Positions 23,259 through 30,513 of a DNA stretch of 51,613 nt are shown piece by piece. The notes beneath the pieces were generated by a model, which saw only the letters and a program-made list of their open reading frames with translations, made no database searches and had not been told where the DNA came from. How positions within the stretch are numbered: position 1 is the first letter of the stretch; each line of letters begins with the position of its first letter. Source of the DNA: a virus. Where the stretch lies: positions 1 through 51,613 of the IMG/VR virus record IMGVR_UViG_3300014501_000026. One strand, written 5' to 3'. The position numbers and the translations under genes were made by a program.

Positions 23259-24058
23259 TCGAGATCAAACACTGGGACGGTCGGGTCCTCTACACGGCCA
23301 AGAGCGCCGCTGACGTCCGTACCGCGGTGGTGGAGGCGGTGAAATCCAGGGCCAACCTCTCCGGGGCCAACCTCTTCGGGGCCAACCTCTCCGGGGCCAA
23401 CCTCTCCGGGGCCAACCTCTTCGGGGCCTACCTCTTCGGGGCCTACCTCTCCGGGGCCAACCTCTTCGGGGCCTACCTCTCCGGGGCCTACCTCTCCGGG
23501 GCCAACCTCTCCGGGGCCAACCTCTTCGGGGCCAACCTCTCCGGGGCCAACCTCTCCAGGGCCAACCTCTCCGGGGCCTACCTCTCCGGGGCCAACCTCT
23601 CCGGGGCCAACCTCTCCGGGGCCAACCTCTTCGGGGCCTACCTCTTCGGGGCCGACCTCTCCGGGGCCAAGGGGATCAACAGGTACCTCACGACTCCGCT
23701 GCACATGCTCATGGATCAGCCCGGCCCCATCCGCGCCTACAAGCTCGTGGGTGCCAGCGGTGGAGGGCCGTTCCGGGGAGGGGTCAAGTACGTCGTCGGC
23801 AAGACGGTCAAGGTGAAAGACGCCAACACCAACGAGTCAGATCACTGCGGGGCTGGCATCAACGTCGCATCGCTCGATTGGTGCATGAAGGAGTGGCGTA
23901 CCGGCTACCGCATTCTGCTCGTGGAGTTCACAGCGGCCGACATTGCCTGTATCCCGATGGCGAGCGACGGGAAGTTCCGCGTGCATCGCTGCGACGTGGT
24001 GGGCGAGAAGGACTTGGCCGAGTTGGGACTACTTGAAGCCGAGAAGGTCGATGCCTGA
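23255..24058 (+). CDS. Pentapeptide repeat protein
   Basis: A 267-residue protein. Residues 33-137 contain 21 uninterrupted pentapeptides of the form A(N/Y/D)L(S/F)G, which fold as a right-handed square beta-helix. The N-terminus ('[28 protein letters not shown]') is a cap common to this family in phages. Residues 150-267 form a separate Cys-containing domain ('[16 protein letters not shown]'). Some pentapeptide proteins mimic DNA and inhibit gyrase, but phage versions are mostly uncharacterised. Confidence 0.85.
   Translation: MIEIKHWDGRVLYTAKSAADVRTAVVEAVKSRANLSGANLFGANLSGANLSGANLFGAYLFGAYLSGANLFGAYLSGAYLSGANLSGANLFGANLSGANLSRANLSGAYLSGANLSGANLSGANLFGAYLFGADLSGAKGINRYLTTPLHMLMDQPGPIRAYKLVGASGGGPFRGGVKYVVGKTVKVKDANTNESDHCGAGINVASLDWCMKEWRTGYRILLVEFTAADIACIPMASDGKFRVHRCDVVGEKDLAELGLLEAEKVDA
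23351..23665 (+). repeat. 21 tandem 15-nt repeats encoding pentapeptides
   Basis: Every unit is GCC-(A/T/G)AC-CTC-T(C/T)C-(G/A)GG. All variation is at three positions and every change alters the amino acid; no synonymous difference is seen. This implies very recent expansion or ongoing homogenisation. The array also opens a long antisense frame that is an artefact. Confidence 0.95.
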
Positions 24059-24689
24059 ATCTTCCACTTCATCTTCGCCCCAGGCACGCCCTGAGCAGGG
24101 TAAAATGGCCCCCGGAGAGGGAGGAAGCCGCGAGGCCCCTCGGAAGGGTTCGGCCCCAGTGCGCCGGGCCCGTGATATGGCCTCTCCGCCTTTCGCTTCA
24201 CCCTGGCGCAAGTCGCACAAGTTCGACCGGGTTGCTCTCCCGATCGCTGACCGGCACTACAACCGGCGGAAGCCTGGTTCGCCCCAGTTCTGCCCGCCGG
24301 GCCGCACCGTTGTATTGCTGGCGCCCCACGCCCTCTGGGTGACCTCCTGGCCCTTCGCTGAATACACGAAGCACGACTGGCCCGGAGCCTGGATCAACTC
24401 TCTATTCCGCAATGAGGGGGAGGGACTGGCCAGTGACCTGATCCGTCTGGCCGTCGCACACACCCGATCGGTCTGGGAGCCACCCGAGCTCGGCATGGTG
24501 ACCTTCGTGGACCCGAAGAAGGTTCGCGGAAAGAAGGACCCCGGCTACTGCTACCTGATGGCGGGGTTCACGCTCGTCGGTAAGACCAAGGGTGGGCTGC
24601 TCGCCTGGCAGATGTTGCCCGAGGTGATGCCCGAACCGTTGCCGATCCCGAGCGATCAAGCGTCCTTCGACCTCGTGGGGGTGATCTAG
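24051..24689 (+). CDS. Mom-like DNA modification protein (GNAT fold)
   Basis: A 212-residue frame from ATG 24051; the first 42 residues are low complexity, so ATG 24177 (170 residues) is a possible start. The core resembles phage Mu Mom homologues: '[19 protein letters not shown]', '[21 protein letters not shown]', '[12 protein letters not shown]' and '[15 protein letters not shown]'. Mom converts adenine in DNA to N6-carbamoylmethyl-adenine and protects phage DNA from restriction. The next gene is a Dam-type adenine methylase, which could compete for, or share, target adenines. Confidence 0.7.
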   Translation: MPESSTSSSPQARPEQGKMAPGEGGSREAPRKGSAPVRRARDMASPPFASPWRKSHKFDRVALPIADRHYNRRKPGSPQFCPPGRTVVLLAPHALWVTSWPFAEYTKHDWPGAWINSLFRNEGEGLASDLIRLAVAHTRSVWEPPELGMVTFVDPKKVRGKKDPGYCYLMAGFTLVGKTKGGLLAWQMLPEVMPEPLPIPSDQASFDLVGVI

Positions 24690-25421
24690 TTGTCCACATC
24701 TTCGGTTTCTTGTCGGCGGTGCGGGGAGTCCTGGCACGCAACAGACGTGCGGTGGCTTGACCCATGCCTAAACGGAGGTTCGCACGATCCAGTGTTGTCC
24801 ACATCTAAACCGATGAGTGGTCACCAGCGGCCCGTTCGTGGAGCGACGGACGTATGGCTAACGCCACCGGAGATGATCGAGGCGCTGGGACCATTCGACC
24901 TAGATCCCTGTGCTGCTGTGGGCCAGCCCTGGCCGACGGCAGCCAAGCACTACACGGTCGAGGATGATGGACTGTCCCACGAGTGGGAGGGGTTCGTGTG
25001 GTGTAATCCACCGTTCGGTCCCGACGCCGAGAAGTGGTTGATGCGGCTTGCCAAACATGGCAATGGGATCGGATTGTGTCCCGCTCGGACTGAGACTCGC
25101 TGGTTTGTCAATACCGTCTGGAACGAAGCTCGGGCGATCCTGTTTCTCCACGGTCGGCCGTACTTCCATCGACCCGATGGGGTTCGTGGACACGCCAACA
25201 GCGGAGCGCCGATTTGCCTCGTGGCTTACGGGCTTCTCGGCTATGAACGCCTGAGTCACGGTGGACTCACCGGAACGCTGGTGGCGGGTTGGAACGAGAT
25301 AGGCCCACAGGTTTCGAGCAGGGACGGGCGTTCTTATGGACACTCCTCGGCGGCAACGTCGGGTGGTGGGGGTAACCCGGATGCGCCTTTCCCTGCTCGG
25401 ATACATCCACAGAACGGTTGA
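24690..25421 (+). CDS. Phage Dam-type DNA N6-adenine methyltransferase
   Basis: A 243-residue protein of the phage Dam family: 'TDVWLTPPEMIEALGPFDLDPCAA', the catalytic 'WCNPPFG', 'GIGLCPARTETRWF', and 'NSGAPICLVAYG'. The start TTG 24690 lies within a perfect TTGTCCACA box; ATG 24813 is an alternative that would drop a Cys-rich N-terminus ('CRRCGESW..DPC'). It probably methylates adenine in phage DNA, protecting it or timing replication. The neighbour is the Mom-like gene. Confidence 0.85.
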   Translation: MSTSSVSCRRCGESWHATDVRWLDPCLNGGSHDPVLSTSKPMSGHQRPVRGATDVWLTPPEMIEALGPFDLDPCAAVGQPWPTAAKHYTVEDDGLSHEWEGFVWCNPPFGPDAEKWLMRLAKHGNGIGLCPARTETRWFVNTVWNEARAILFLHGRPYFHRPDGVRGHANSGAPICLVAYGLLGYERLSHGGLTGTLVAGWNEIGPQVSSRDGRSYGHSSAATSGGGGNPDAPFPARIHPQNG

Positions 25422-25427
25422 CGACTG

Positions 25428-25691
25428 ATGTCCACAAACATTCATCCGCACCCCGACGATGCCCAAGCTGTTATCGAGTCGCTGGTCGGTCAACGGTTCA
25501 GGCTTGAAACCGAACGCGACGCCCTGGTGGCTGTAGTCGGTGCGGCGGTCGTTGTGAGCGATTCCAACTTCCGACGCTTGGAGTCGAGTCTCCGTAAGAG
25601 CGGATGGGTCGAGCAGGCCGACAAGGTGCAGGCGTTCCGCAAGGTGCTGGAGGACTACAACCAGCTAAATCCACAGAACGGTGACGGCTGA
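25428..25691 (+). CDS. Helical protein, paralogue 1 of the MST family
   Basis: An 87-residue helical protein starting 'MST', with a coiled-coil stretch around 'RFRLETERDALVAVV' and ending 'NPQNGDG'. Both ends and the 'RDALV' helix recur in the next two genes, so the three are paralogues or share swapped parts. It overlaps the next gene by one base. Confidence 0.65.
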   Translation: MSTNIHPHPDDAQAVIESLVGQRFRLETERDALVAVVGAAVVVSDSNFRRLESSLRKSGWVEQADKVQAFRKVLEDYNQLNPQNGDG

Positions 25692-26227
25692 TGTCCACGA
25701 AGATGCATGACGACGCGGTGTCAGCGGTGGCCGTAGAGATAGCCCACTCATTGCTACCGGGTGAAGATGGCGCCCTCCACTTTGACGCACCCGCCATCGT
25801 CCAGGCAGTCCTCGACGCCATCGGTTACGACGCCCTGGTGCAAGACCGTGATTCTGAGTATTCAATGCGACACATCTTGCAGTCCGAGTGCGACGCCCTG
25901 GTGGCCGAGCGGGACCGGCTGCGGGAGGCGCTACGGATCATCGAGCGGTCGATAGCTGGCGATGCCCAAGGGCTACAACGCATTGCCCGGGGTGCTTTGG
26001 GCGAGGAGGAACCCAAGCGTCATTTCCAAGTCGGTTTCAAGGGCGGTCCCTGGGATGGTCAGTTCTACGAGGTGGAGCACATCATGGGTCCCGTCTTCGC
26101 TGTAGGTCATCTCGTTGGCAACCACTACTGGTTCGACTCCAACAGCGGGAACAAGCCCACCTATCACTGGGATGGCACCGAGTGGGCCGTCAAAGACGGC
26201 ATACATCCACAGGACGGTGATGGCTGA
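25691..26227 (+). CDS. Helical plus beta-domain protein, paralogue 2 of the MST family
   Basis: A 178-residue protein with the shared start 'MST', two 'CDALV/DALV' coiled-coil segments (residues 46-85), and a C-terminal domain ('GFKGGPWDGQFYEV', 'YHWDGTEWAVKDG') typical of small phage proteins of unknown role, ending 'HPQDGDG'. It overlaps its neighbours by one base on each side. Confidence 0.65.
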   Translation: MSTKMHDDAVSAVAVEIAHSLLPGEDGALHFDAPAIVQAVLDAIGYDALVQDRDSEYSMRHILQSECDALVAERDRLREALRIIERSIAGDAQGLQRIARGALGEEEPKRHFQVGFKGGPWDGQFYEVEHIMGPVFAVGHLVGNHYWFDSNSGNKPTYHWDGTEWAVKDGIHPQDGDG

Positions 26228-26625
26228 TGTCCACAACTAACAAAGTCAGCTCCGTTCATCCGCACGAGCCGGAGCAGGCCCCCATCTACGACCCGCAGGG
26301 GCGGTGCCTTGTGTGCTCCCGGCTCTACTGGACAGCGGAGGCCGAACGGTGGGAAGGGCTGGCGAAGCAGATCGAGCGGGAACGCGACGCCCTGGTGGAT
26401 GTCCTGATAACGGCTCGCTGGCATTGGGAGGAGTGCGAACACGAGGGCGAAGGTGAGTGCTGTATGGAGGCGAACCGGGCGCTGGTTGCGGTAATCCCAC
26501 AGGACGAAGACGACGGGGCGGAGTGCCTCGGTCCCGAGGGCGACTGCGTTGACAGCCACGTCCCGCCGTGTCCCCTTGCTGGCATAGATCCACAGATGTA
26601 TTCCGAGGAGGAGAGCGATGCTTGA
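26227..26625 (+). CDS. Cys-rich helical protein, paralogue 3 of the MST family
   Basis: A 132-residue protein starting 'MST', with 'GRCLVCSRLYW' (CxxC), the family helix 'ERERDALVDVL', and a Cys/Glu-rich C-terminus ('CEHEGEGECCM', 'CLGPEGDC'). It may bind zinc. Near the end 'GIDPQM' corresponds to the fourth ATCCACA copy. It overlaps the next gene by 8 nt. Confidence 0.6.
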   Translation: MSTTNKVSSVHPHEPEQAPIYDPQGRCLVCSRLYWTAEAERWEGLAKQIERERDALVDVLITARWHWEECEHEGEGECCMEANRALVAVIPQDEDDGAECLGPEGDCVDSHVPPCPLAGIDPQMYSEEESDA

Positions 26626-27067
26626 TTGGGTCATGGCCGGCGGTTGCGCGGTGTTCGTGTTTCTGTACGCCAGCATTGCGGTCGCTGTCTACAAGGTCCG
26701 CCGAGCGTCACCTCGGGACTCTGGCGTGGCGGACTGCTCGGACTGCCGTGGGGGCACGAAAAGAGGCACCCACTGCTGGCACTACGAGACGGCTCACGAA
26801 CCCGCTAGGGCTGCCCGCGTGGAAAGACAATGGGACATCGCTGCCCGTTGGTTCGGTGCGTTCTGGGTGTTTGTCGGGGTCGGACTCGCGATAGCACGGA
26901 CCTCGGTCCTGCTCGCCCGAGCAGCGTCAGTGGGGCCGTCGCTCACTGGACAGAGGATCGCCCATGCCCTTACGGGCCGAGATGAGAGGCACAGGGGGCT
27001 ACAGGATCGGATCGCTGAGCTTGAGGCCGAACTCGGTATAGATCCTCTCGAAGATGCAAAGGAGTGA
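26618..27067 (+). CDS. Membrane protein with cytoplasmic coiled coil
   Basis: A 149-residue protein; ATG 26618 follows GAGGAGGA. Membrane segments lie at about residues 5-25 and 72-95, with a Cys/His loop between ('CSDCRGGTKRGTHCWHY') and a charged helical C-terminus. The loop could bind metal on the far side of the membrane. Function unknown. Confidence 0.6.
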   Translation: MLDWVMAGGCAVFVFLYASIAVAVYKVRRASPRDSGVADCSDCRGGTKRGTHCWHYETAHEPARAARVERQWDIAARWFGAFWVFVGVGLAIARTSVLLARAASVGPSLTGQRIAHALTGRDERHRGLQDRIAELEAELGIDPLEDAKE

Positions 27068-27069
27068 CG

Positions 27070-27501
27070 ATGGCAACAGACCCCTATCCCTTGGCCTACC
27101 TGCATCAGTCCCGCTATCAGATCGGTGATGTGGTGTTCGGCCTTCGCATCTACCCCCGCAAATACTGGTCGCTCTGTGGAGTATGCGGCGGCACCGGCCG
27201 GGTAGCGGTGGTGTGCCAGGAGGAAGGTCACGAGGAGGTCACGACCTATTGCCCTGACCGCAAATGCAGCTCCGGCAAGGTGCTGTTGCAACAGGGTTCC
27301 TATTTCGGTATCGAACAACTGACGCTCGGGATGCTGCGAGTCCAGGCTGGTTTCGACCCCCATGTGGAGTACATGGCCCACGAGACGGGTGTCGGTAGCG
27401 GGCAGGTCTGGAAAGAGGAGACCCTGTTCCCCACCCCAGAAGACGCCGAAGCGGTCGCCCGTGGTCAGGGGGCCGTCATGGAGAAGGAGTTGCAGGTCTG
27501 A
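27070..27501 (+). CDS. DnaJ-type zinc-finger-like protein
   Basis: A 143-residue protein. ATG 27070 is chosen because AAAGGAG ends 5 nt upstream; GTG 27064 overlaps that site. Residues 35-70 hold 'CGVCGGTGRV' and 'CPDRKCSSGKV', resembling a DnaJ Cys-rich finger half. The rest has no visible enzyme motif. A scaffold or RNA/protein-binding role is likely. Confidence 0.6.
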   Translation: MATDPYPLAYLHQSRYQIGDVVFGLRIYPRKYWSLCGVCGGTGRVAVVCQEEGHEEVTTYCPDRKCSSGKVLLQQGSYFGIEQLTLGMLRVQAGFDPHVEYMAHETGVGSGQVWKEETLFPTPEDAEAVARGQGAVMEKELQV

Positions 27502-27530
27502 TGCGAATTACAAACCGAAGAAACCGATGA
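27501..27530 (+). CDS. 9-codon relay micro-ORF
   Basis: ATG 27501 shares its first base with the upstream TGA, and its own TGA (27528-27530) overlaps ATG 27527. The peptide is basic and trivial in size. It is one of the clearest stop-start bridges in the window. Confidence 0.3.
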   Translation: MRITNRRNR

Positions 27531-27646
27531 GAGAACTCTGGCGAAGTGCCCGCGAGTTATGGGCCGATAGCCCCATCCACTTCTTTCTGTTTGTCGTTGT
27601 CGGTGGGATCATCGTGGCAGTTCTTGTCGTGGCGATTACGAAATAG
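27527..27646 (+). CDS. 39-residue single-span membrane protein
   Basis: ATG 27527 to TAG 27646. A charged amphipathic start ('RELWRSARELWADSP') is followed by one strong transmembrane helix (residues 17-38). It has no independent ribosome site, and the overlapping micro-ORF would supply ribosomes. Confidence 0.5.
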   Translation: MRELWRSARELWADSPIHFFLFVVVGGIIVAVLVVAITK

Positions 27647-27662
27647 CGAAAGAAGATGCCGG

Positions 27663-27854
27663 ATGAATGACCGAATGGATTGGGCCGAGCTGTTGGACCA
27701 TCTCTGTGACCCTCACGGCCATGCCCAGGATCGAGAGCAGGTTAGTAGTTGTGGCAAAGGGGACGTGTTCCATCGCAGGGAAGCCGCGGACGACCGTCAC
27801 GCTCAGTTACACAAGGCTCAGGTGCGTGGCGAAGATGGGAGCAAAGAGACATGA
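27663..27854 (+). CDS. 63-residue His-rich protein ending in 'EDGSKET'
   Basis: ATG 27663 to TGA 27854, overlapping the next gene by ATGA, which favours this frame over a longer competing frame from 27667. The C-terminus repeats that of the 16583 gene at both DNA and protein level. The middle is His/Asp/Gln-rich and its codon pattern is poor, so the reading frame may have drifted. Confidence 0.4.
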   Translation: MNDRMDWAELLDHLCDPHGHAQDREQVSSCGKGDVFHRREAADDRHAQLHKAQVRGEDGSKET

Positions 27855-28135
27855 CCACCACCATCGAGATCGCTGGGCGTTTGTATCCGGCCAGTTGGGT
27901 CATAGAACGCCGGGTGCTGGGGGAAACGTCGGTGTGGGATGCCCAGTTGCCGTTGGAGACAGGGATGGTCGTGGGCATCACGAAATGGGACGACGGCGAA
28001 GTGATGATGGACCTGTTGACCCCCAAAGAGGCGTCACGAGAATGGGGTGACCATTTGGACTCCGTGCCAAGTGCCACCTTCGACGGCATCGAAAGTGACG
28101 TGCCGAACGTCTTGCGGGAGTGGTCCTGTGTCTGA
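27851..28135 (+). CDS. 94-residue hypothetical protein
   Basis: Starts at ATG 27851 (overlap). The product is a small mixed alpha/beta protein with 'WDAQLPLETGMVVGITKWDDGEVMMDLL' in the middle. No motif is recognised. It overlaps the next GTG start. Confidence 0.55.
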   Translation: MTTTIEIAGRLYPASWVIERRVLGETSVWDAQLPLETGMVVGITKWDDGEVMMDLLTPKEASREWGDHLDSVPSATFDGIESDVPNVLREWSCV

Positions 28136-28472
28136 CCCCGTGCGAAGTTCGAGTCATGTTCGCACCGAGCCGTGGCCGAACGCGCACGAGCGTAGAACCC
28201 TGCGGCGCTGGAAGGGCACGGTGGTCGACCCGGCCCGCATGTTCGACCGGCTACTGACCGTGATCGAGGAACTGGAAGGCCGCCTAGAGCGGGCTGAGGC
28301 GATGGTGGAGGCAGATCGGACGTACATCGAGGCTCGCGAACTACTGGTCGCTCGGCGTGCAGCGGGGATGCCGGAACGGGAGGACTGTATGCGGGCCGAG
28401 CGGGACGCTCGCTTGCGTCGTGAGGCTGCTCTTGCCGCTTACGACAGCGAAGTTGGCGACGAAGATGCCTGA
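28128..28472 (+). CDS. Coiled-coil hypothetical protein
   Basis: A 114-residue protein from GTG 28128, with GGGAG about 8 nt upstream. Residues 45-110 form a long Glu/Arg/Ala-rich coiled coil. The basic N-terminus ('RRTLRRWKG') may contact nucleic acid. It overlaps the next gene by 8 nt. Confidence 0.55.
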   Translation: MSDPVRSSSHVRTEPWPNAHERRTLRRWKGTVVDPARMFDRLLTVIEELEGRLERAEAMVEADRTYIEARELLVARRAAGMPEREDCMRAERDARLRREAALAAYDSEVGDEDA

Positions 28473-28833
28473 CGCCGTGCAGTGGGCCGAAACGCACCGG
28501 ACGCGTCTGAACGAAAACAAGATGACCCTGCTTCTCACCTCGTTCGCTCAGGTAGGCAATCTGTTGCTCGCTGGTGTCGGGCTTGAGAAGGGTGGGCGGG
28601 TCAAAACGATCGACTCAGCGGGAGTCAAGTGGAAGCACCTACAGAACTGCACGCTGCTCGAACTGTGCAGTTTCATGGCCGATCTGGGGATCTACGGGTT
28701 GGAATCCGGCGTGGACCACGGTGAAATCTGGTACTCGATTTCCATTGGCGGCGAGATGGCTATTACCGCCGAGGGCGCTCGGCTGAGACACATCAGCGTC
28801 GGAGAGTTCGAGAACGTCGAGGTGCGAACATGA
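28465..28833 (+). CDS. 122-residue hypothetical protein
   Basis: ATG 28465 overlaps upstream. A helical N-terminus ('AQVGNLLLAGVGLEKGGRVKTID') leads into a small beta domain ('GEIWYSISIGGEMAITAEG'). Its start is equivalent to the 'MPDA' type seen in phage proteins of unknown role. It overlaps the next ATG by 4 nt. Confidence 0.55.
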   Translation: MPDAVQWAETHRTRLNENKMTLLLTSFAQVGNLLLAGVGLEKGGRVKTIDSAGVKWKHLQNCTLLELCSFMADLGIYGLESGVDHGEIWYSISIGGEMAITAEGARLRHISVGEFENVEVRT

Positions 28834-29084
28834 TGGCAACTTCGCACGTCCCCATCCATGAGCCGGTGATCCTCGCCGATGGTGGTCCGTGGGCGATACA
28901 CGACATGGCCTGCGCTGTCTGCCGCACAGAGAAGGCGGTCATCGACGTAGGCACCGGCATCTTCCATCCGTGTTGGAACTGCCAGGAGGACGGCTGGCAC
29001 CTGATCGGGCCAGCTCGCGGCTTGCGTCGGGTTTTCGAGTTCATCGCCAGCGGGGGCTACTCCGAACTGAGGCGACCGAAATGA
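28830..29084 (+). CDS. 84-residue zinc-ribbon-like protein
   Basis: ATG 28830 overlaps the preceding gene. 'CAVCRTEKAVIDVGTGIFHPCWNCQEDGW' (pieces at residues 28-56) gives two CxxC knuckles, a likely zinc ribbon. The C-terminus is basic. Similar small ribbons recur in this region, suggesting roles in binding RNA or host RNA polymerase. Confidence 0.55.
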   Translation: MMATSHVPIHEPVILADGGPWAIHDMACAVCRTEKAVIDVGTGIFHPCWNCQEDGWHLIGPARGLRRVFEFIASGGYSELRRPK

Positions 29085-29125
29085 CCTCCGACCAGGATAG
29101 TTGCAGGGGATTAGACCGTGGCTAG
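29081..29125 (+). CDS. 14-codon relay micro-ORF
   Basis: ATG 29081 overlaps the upstream stop as ATGA; TAG at 29125 lies 15 nt before the next GTG (29141), so here the bridge is incomplete. The peptide has no features. Confidence 0.25.
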   Translation: MTSDQDSCRGLDRG

Positions 29126-29140
29126 ACCCGAGCAAGTTTC

Positions 29141-29401
29141 GTGACGATCAACCAGGCGATCCTCCAAGCTTGCCGCGAGGTCCAGCAATGCCTCGACGGG
29201 CACCACATGTGGCGCGTCGTCCCCGTTGCCGGCTACGTGCGGAATGTCCCGGTGAGGGTTGGGGATCGCGTCTGCCGCTCCTGCAAGTCCATCGAAAGCC
29301 GGCCCAACCTGGGCATCGGGAACGTGATTCCGAACGCTCGGCCTGGCTGTTCGCGATATACTCGCGCGCGGGAAATCCGGTACTCGGACGGAGATTCGTG
29401 A
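29141..29401 (+). CDS. 86-residue CxxC protein
   Basis: GTG 29141 to TGA 29401. Residues 1-20 are helical; 'VCRSCKS' with a later single Cys may be half of a zinc site. A possible promoter (TTGCAG 29101, TAGACC 29123, 16-nt spacer) lies upstream, but it is weak. Function unknown. Confidence 0.5.
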   Translation: MTINQAILQACREVQQCLDGHHMWRVVPVAGYVRNVPVRVGDRVCRSCKSIESRPNLGIGNVIPNARPGCSRYTRAREIRYSDGDS

Positions 29402-29481
29402 TGGCACAAACGGCGGTGCTTTTTGAGCCTAGTCCATCGCCACTACCTGGACCCGCGCTGCGCGCAGAAATACCTCGCTGA
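29398..29481 (+). CDS. 27-residue micro-gene (weak)
   Basis: GTG 29398 or ATG 29401 overlaps the upstream stop and the frame ends at TGA 29481, sharing a base with the next ATG. The peptide is Pro/Ala-rich. It is supported only by overlap geometry. Confidence 0.3.
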   Translation: MMAQTAVLFEPSPSPLPGPALRAEIPR

Positions 29482-29795
29482 TGCCTCGACCTGTGGGCAG
29501 ACCGAAGAAGCCCCCGACCACCGTGCTCGCCATTCGTATGGAGCCGGAACTGCTCGCCATCCTTGACAAAGATCGCGGCGATGTCTCGCGGCAGGACTGG
29601 CTGCGACGGTTGATTCAGGGCCACGCGATCCTGACCGAGAAGCGGGAACGCAAGACGCTCCTTGGCAAAATAGACGAACGCCAGAAGGCCGAAATGCCGA
29701 TCATCGTGACCGGCGGGACCAAGAAGCAACTGGCGAAGATCAAGCAGGTCAACCGTCATGCTCCGACCTGTTCGTGTGCGGTATGCAAGCCCTAA
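29481..29795 (+). CDS. Ribbon-helix-helix-like DNA-binding protein
   Basis: A 104-residue basic protein. An AT-hook-like 'PVGRPKKPP' precedes 'TTVLAIRMEPELLAILDKDRG' and 'SRQDWLRRLIQG', the strand-helix-helix pattern of Arc-type regulators. The C-terminus has 'CSCAVC'. It is a candidate transcription regulator of the phage and could bind the CCCTA palindrome as a dimer of dimers. Confidence 0.6.
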   Translation: MPRPVGRPKKPPTTVLAIRMEPELLAILDKDRGDVSRQDWLRRLIQGHAILTEKRERKTLLGKIDERQKAEMPIIVTGGTKKQLAKIKQVNRHAPTCSCAVCKP

Positions 29796-29821
29796 GTACC
29801 ACCGTGGGTAATACTGGAAGG

Positions 29822-30319
29822 GTGATCGAGGTCCGATTGACGCACGCTGAAATCGAGTGGGCCGACCACGTAGCGCGCGAGCGGACGCGGGTGAACGCCA
29901 GCCACGCGCACTCGGACGGGATCACCGACGCCACCTCCCTGTTCGTCGACACGGTAGGGGCAAGGTCCGAGGCGGCCGTCTCCCATGCGTTCCCGCATCT
30001 GACCTGGTATGACCTGGTGGAAGATTTCACCACAGTCCCGGGCGACGTCGGGCCCTACCAAATCCGAGGGACCCAGCACCGCAACGGACGATTGTGGGTG
30101 TACGAAAACGACGACAACGCGGCACCGTTCATCCTGGTCATCGACAAGTGCCCGTTCTTCACCCTGGTCGGCTGGCTGTACGGGGGCGAAGCGAAGCGCT
30201 GGCCGATCGACCGGCAGTTTGCGCGCGCAGCTCATTGGGTGCCGCAACGAGTAAACGCGCGCAGCAACCTCCATCCGATGGAGTCGCTGCCTGCGGCCGA
30301 GATGCTGGAGTCGGTATGA
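29822..30319 (+). CDS. Conserved phage protein of unknown function
   Basis: A 165-residue protein. GTG 29822 is preferred because it lies 7 nt after a TAATAC -10-like box (29809-29814); ATG 29774 would overlap the upstream gene. The stretch 'GPYQIRGTQHRNGRLWVYE', 'PFILVIDKCPFFTLVGWLYGGEAKRW' is common in phage accessory regions and may be nuclease-like, but catalytic residues are not certain. Confidence 0.6.
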   Translation: MIEVRLTHAEIEWADHVARERTRVNASHAHSDGITDATSLFVDTVGARSEAAVSHAFPHLTWYDLVEDFTTVPGDVGPYQIRGTQHRNGRLWVYENDDNAAPFILVIDKCPFFTLVGWLYGGEAKRWPIDRQFARAAHWVPQRVNARSNLHPMESLPAAEMLESV

Positions 30320-30513
30320 CCCAAGCCCTCGTCGCGGTCGATCTTGAAAACTGCCCCGAGTGCGAGGCGATCCTCGACGTGGTGATCTGCCACGAGCCGG
30401 CCTTGTTGCGAGGCGGTGGGTACGGAGCCACCAGGCGTATCATCCGATTGGCCTGCAACCTCTGCGGGTTCGGGATGACCCGGGAGACGAGCGAAGTCCA
30501 GCCAGACCTATGA
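30316..30513 (+). CDS. 65-residue zinc ribbon protein
   Basis: ATG 30316 overlaps the upstream stop. 'CPECEAILDVVICHE' and 'LACNLCGFGM' provide CxxC pairs for a zinc ribbon. It overlaps the small terminase gene by 4 nt, so it may be co-expressed with packaging genes. Confidence 0.55.
   Translation: MTQALVAVDLENCPECEAILDVVICHEPALLRGGGYGATRRIIRLACNLCGFGMTRETSEVQPDL

Larger units (their letters stand above)
24690..26594 (+). repeat. Cluster of nine DnaA-box-like sequences at gene boundaries
   Basis: Same-strand boxes: TTGTCCACA at 24690 and 24795, then ATCCACA/GTCCACR pairs at 25405 and 25430, 25669 and 25693, 26205 and 26229, and a single ATCCACA at 26588. TTGTCCACA is the actinobacterial DnaA box. 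The three pairs sit in a repeated 32-bp unit (stop of one gene, start of the next), 24-25 nt apart. This may be an origin region, or a homology cassette used to swap genes. Confidence 0.5.

Noticed and set aside
23351-23665. Possible CRISPR array because of many short repeats.
   Set aside because: Repeats are contiguous 15-mers without unique spacers and encode pentapeptides.
23066-23704. Minus-strand frame encoding a repetitive Gly-Glu-Val-Gly-Pro protein.
   Set aside because: It is the antisense reading of the 15-nt pentapeptide repeats, so the apparent collagen-like repeat is an artefact.
26805-26830. Palindrome half-site CTAGGG in the 26618 gene.
   Set aside because: No matching arm and no promoter context; expected by chance.
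27667-28050. 127-codon frame competing with the genes at 27663 and 27851.
   Set aside because: Its second half is a shadow of the 27851 gene, and the 27663 frame ends with a sequence repeated at another gene end and overlaps the next start.
29790-29815. Sixth copy of the CCCTA palindrome before the 29822 gene.
   Set aside because: Only the left arm matches; the right arm and spacing do not.
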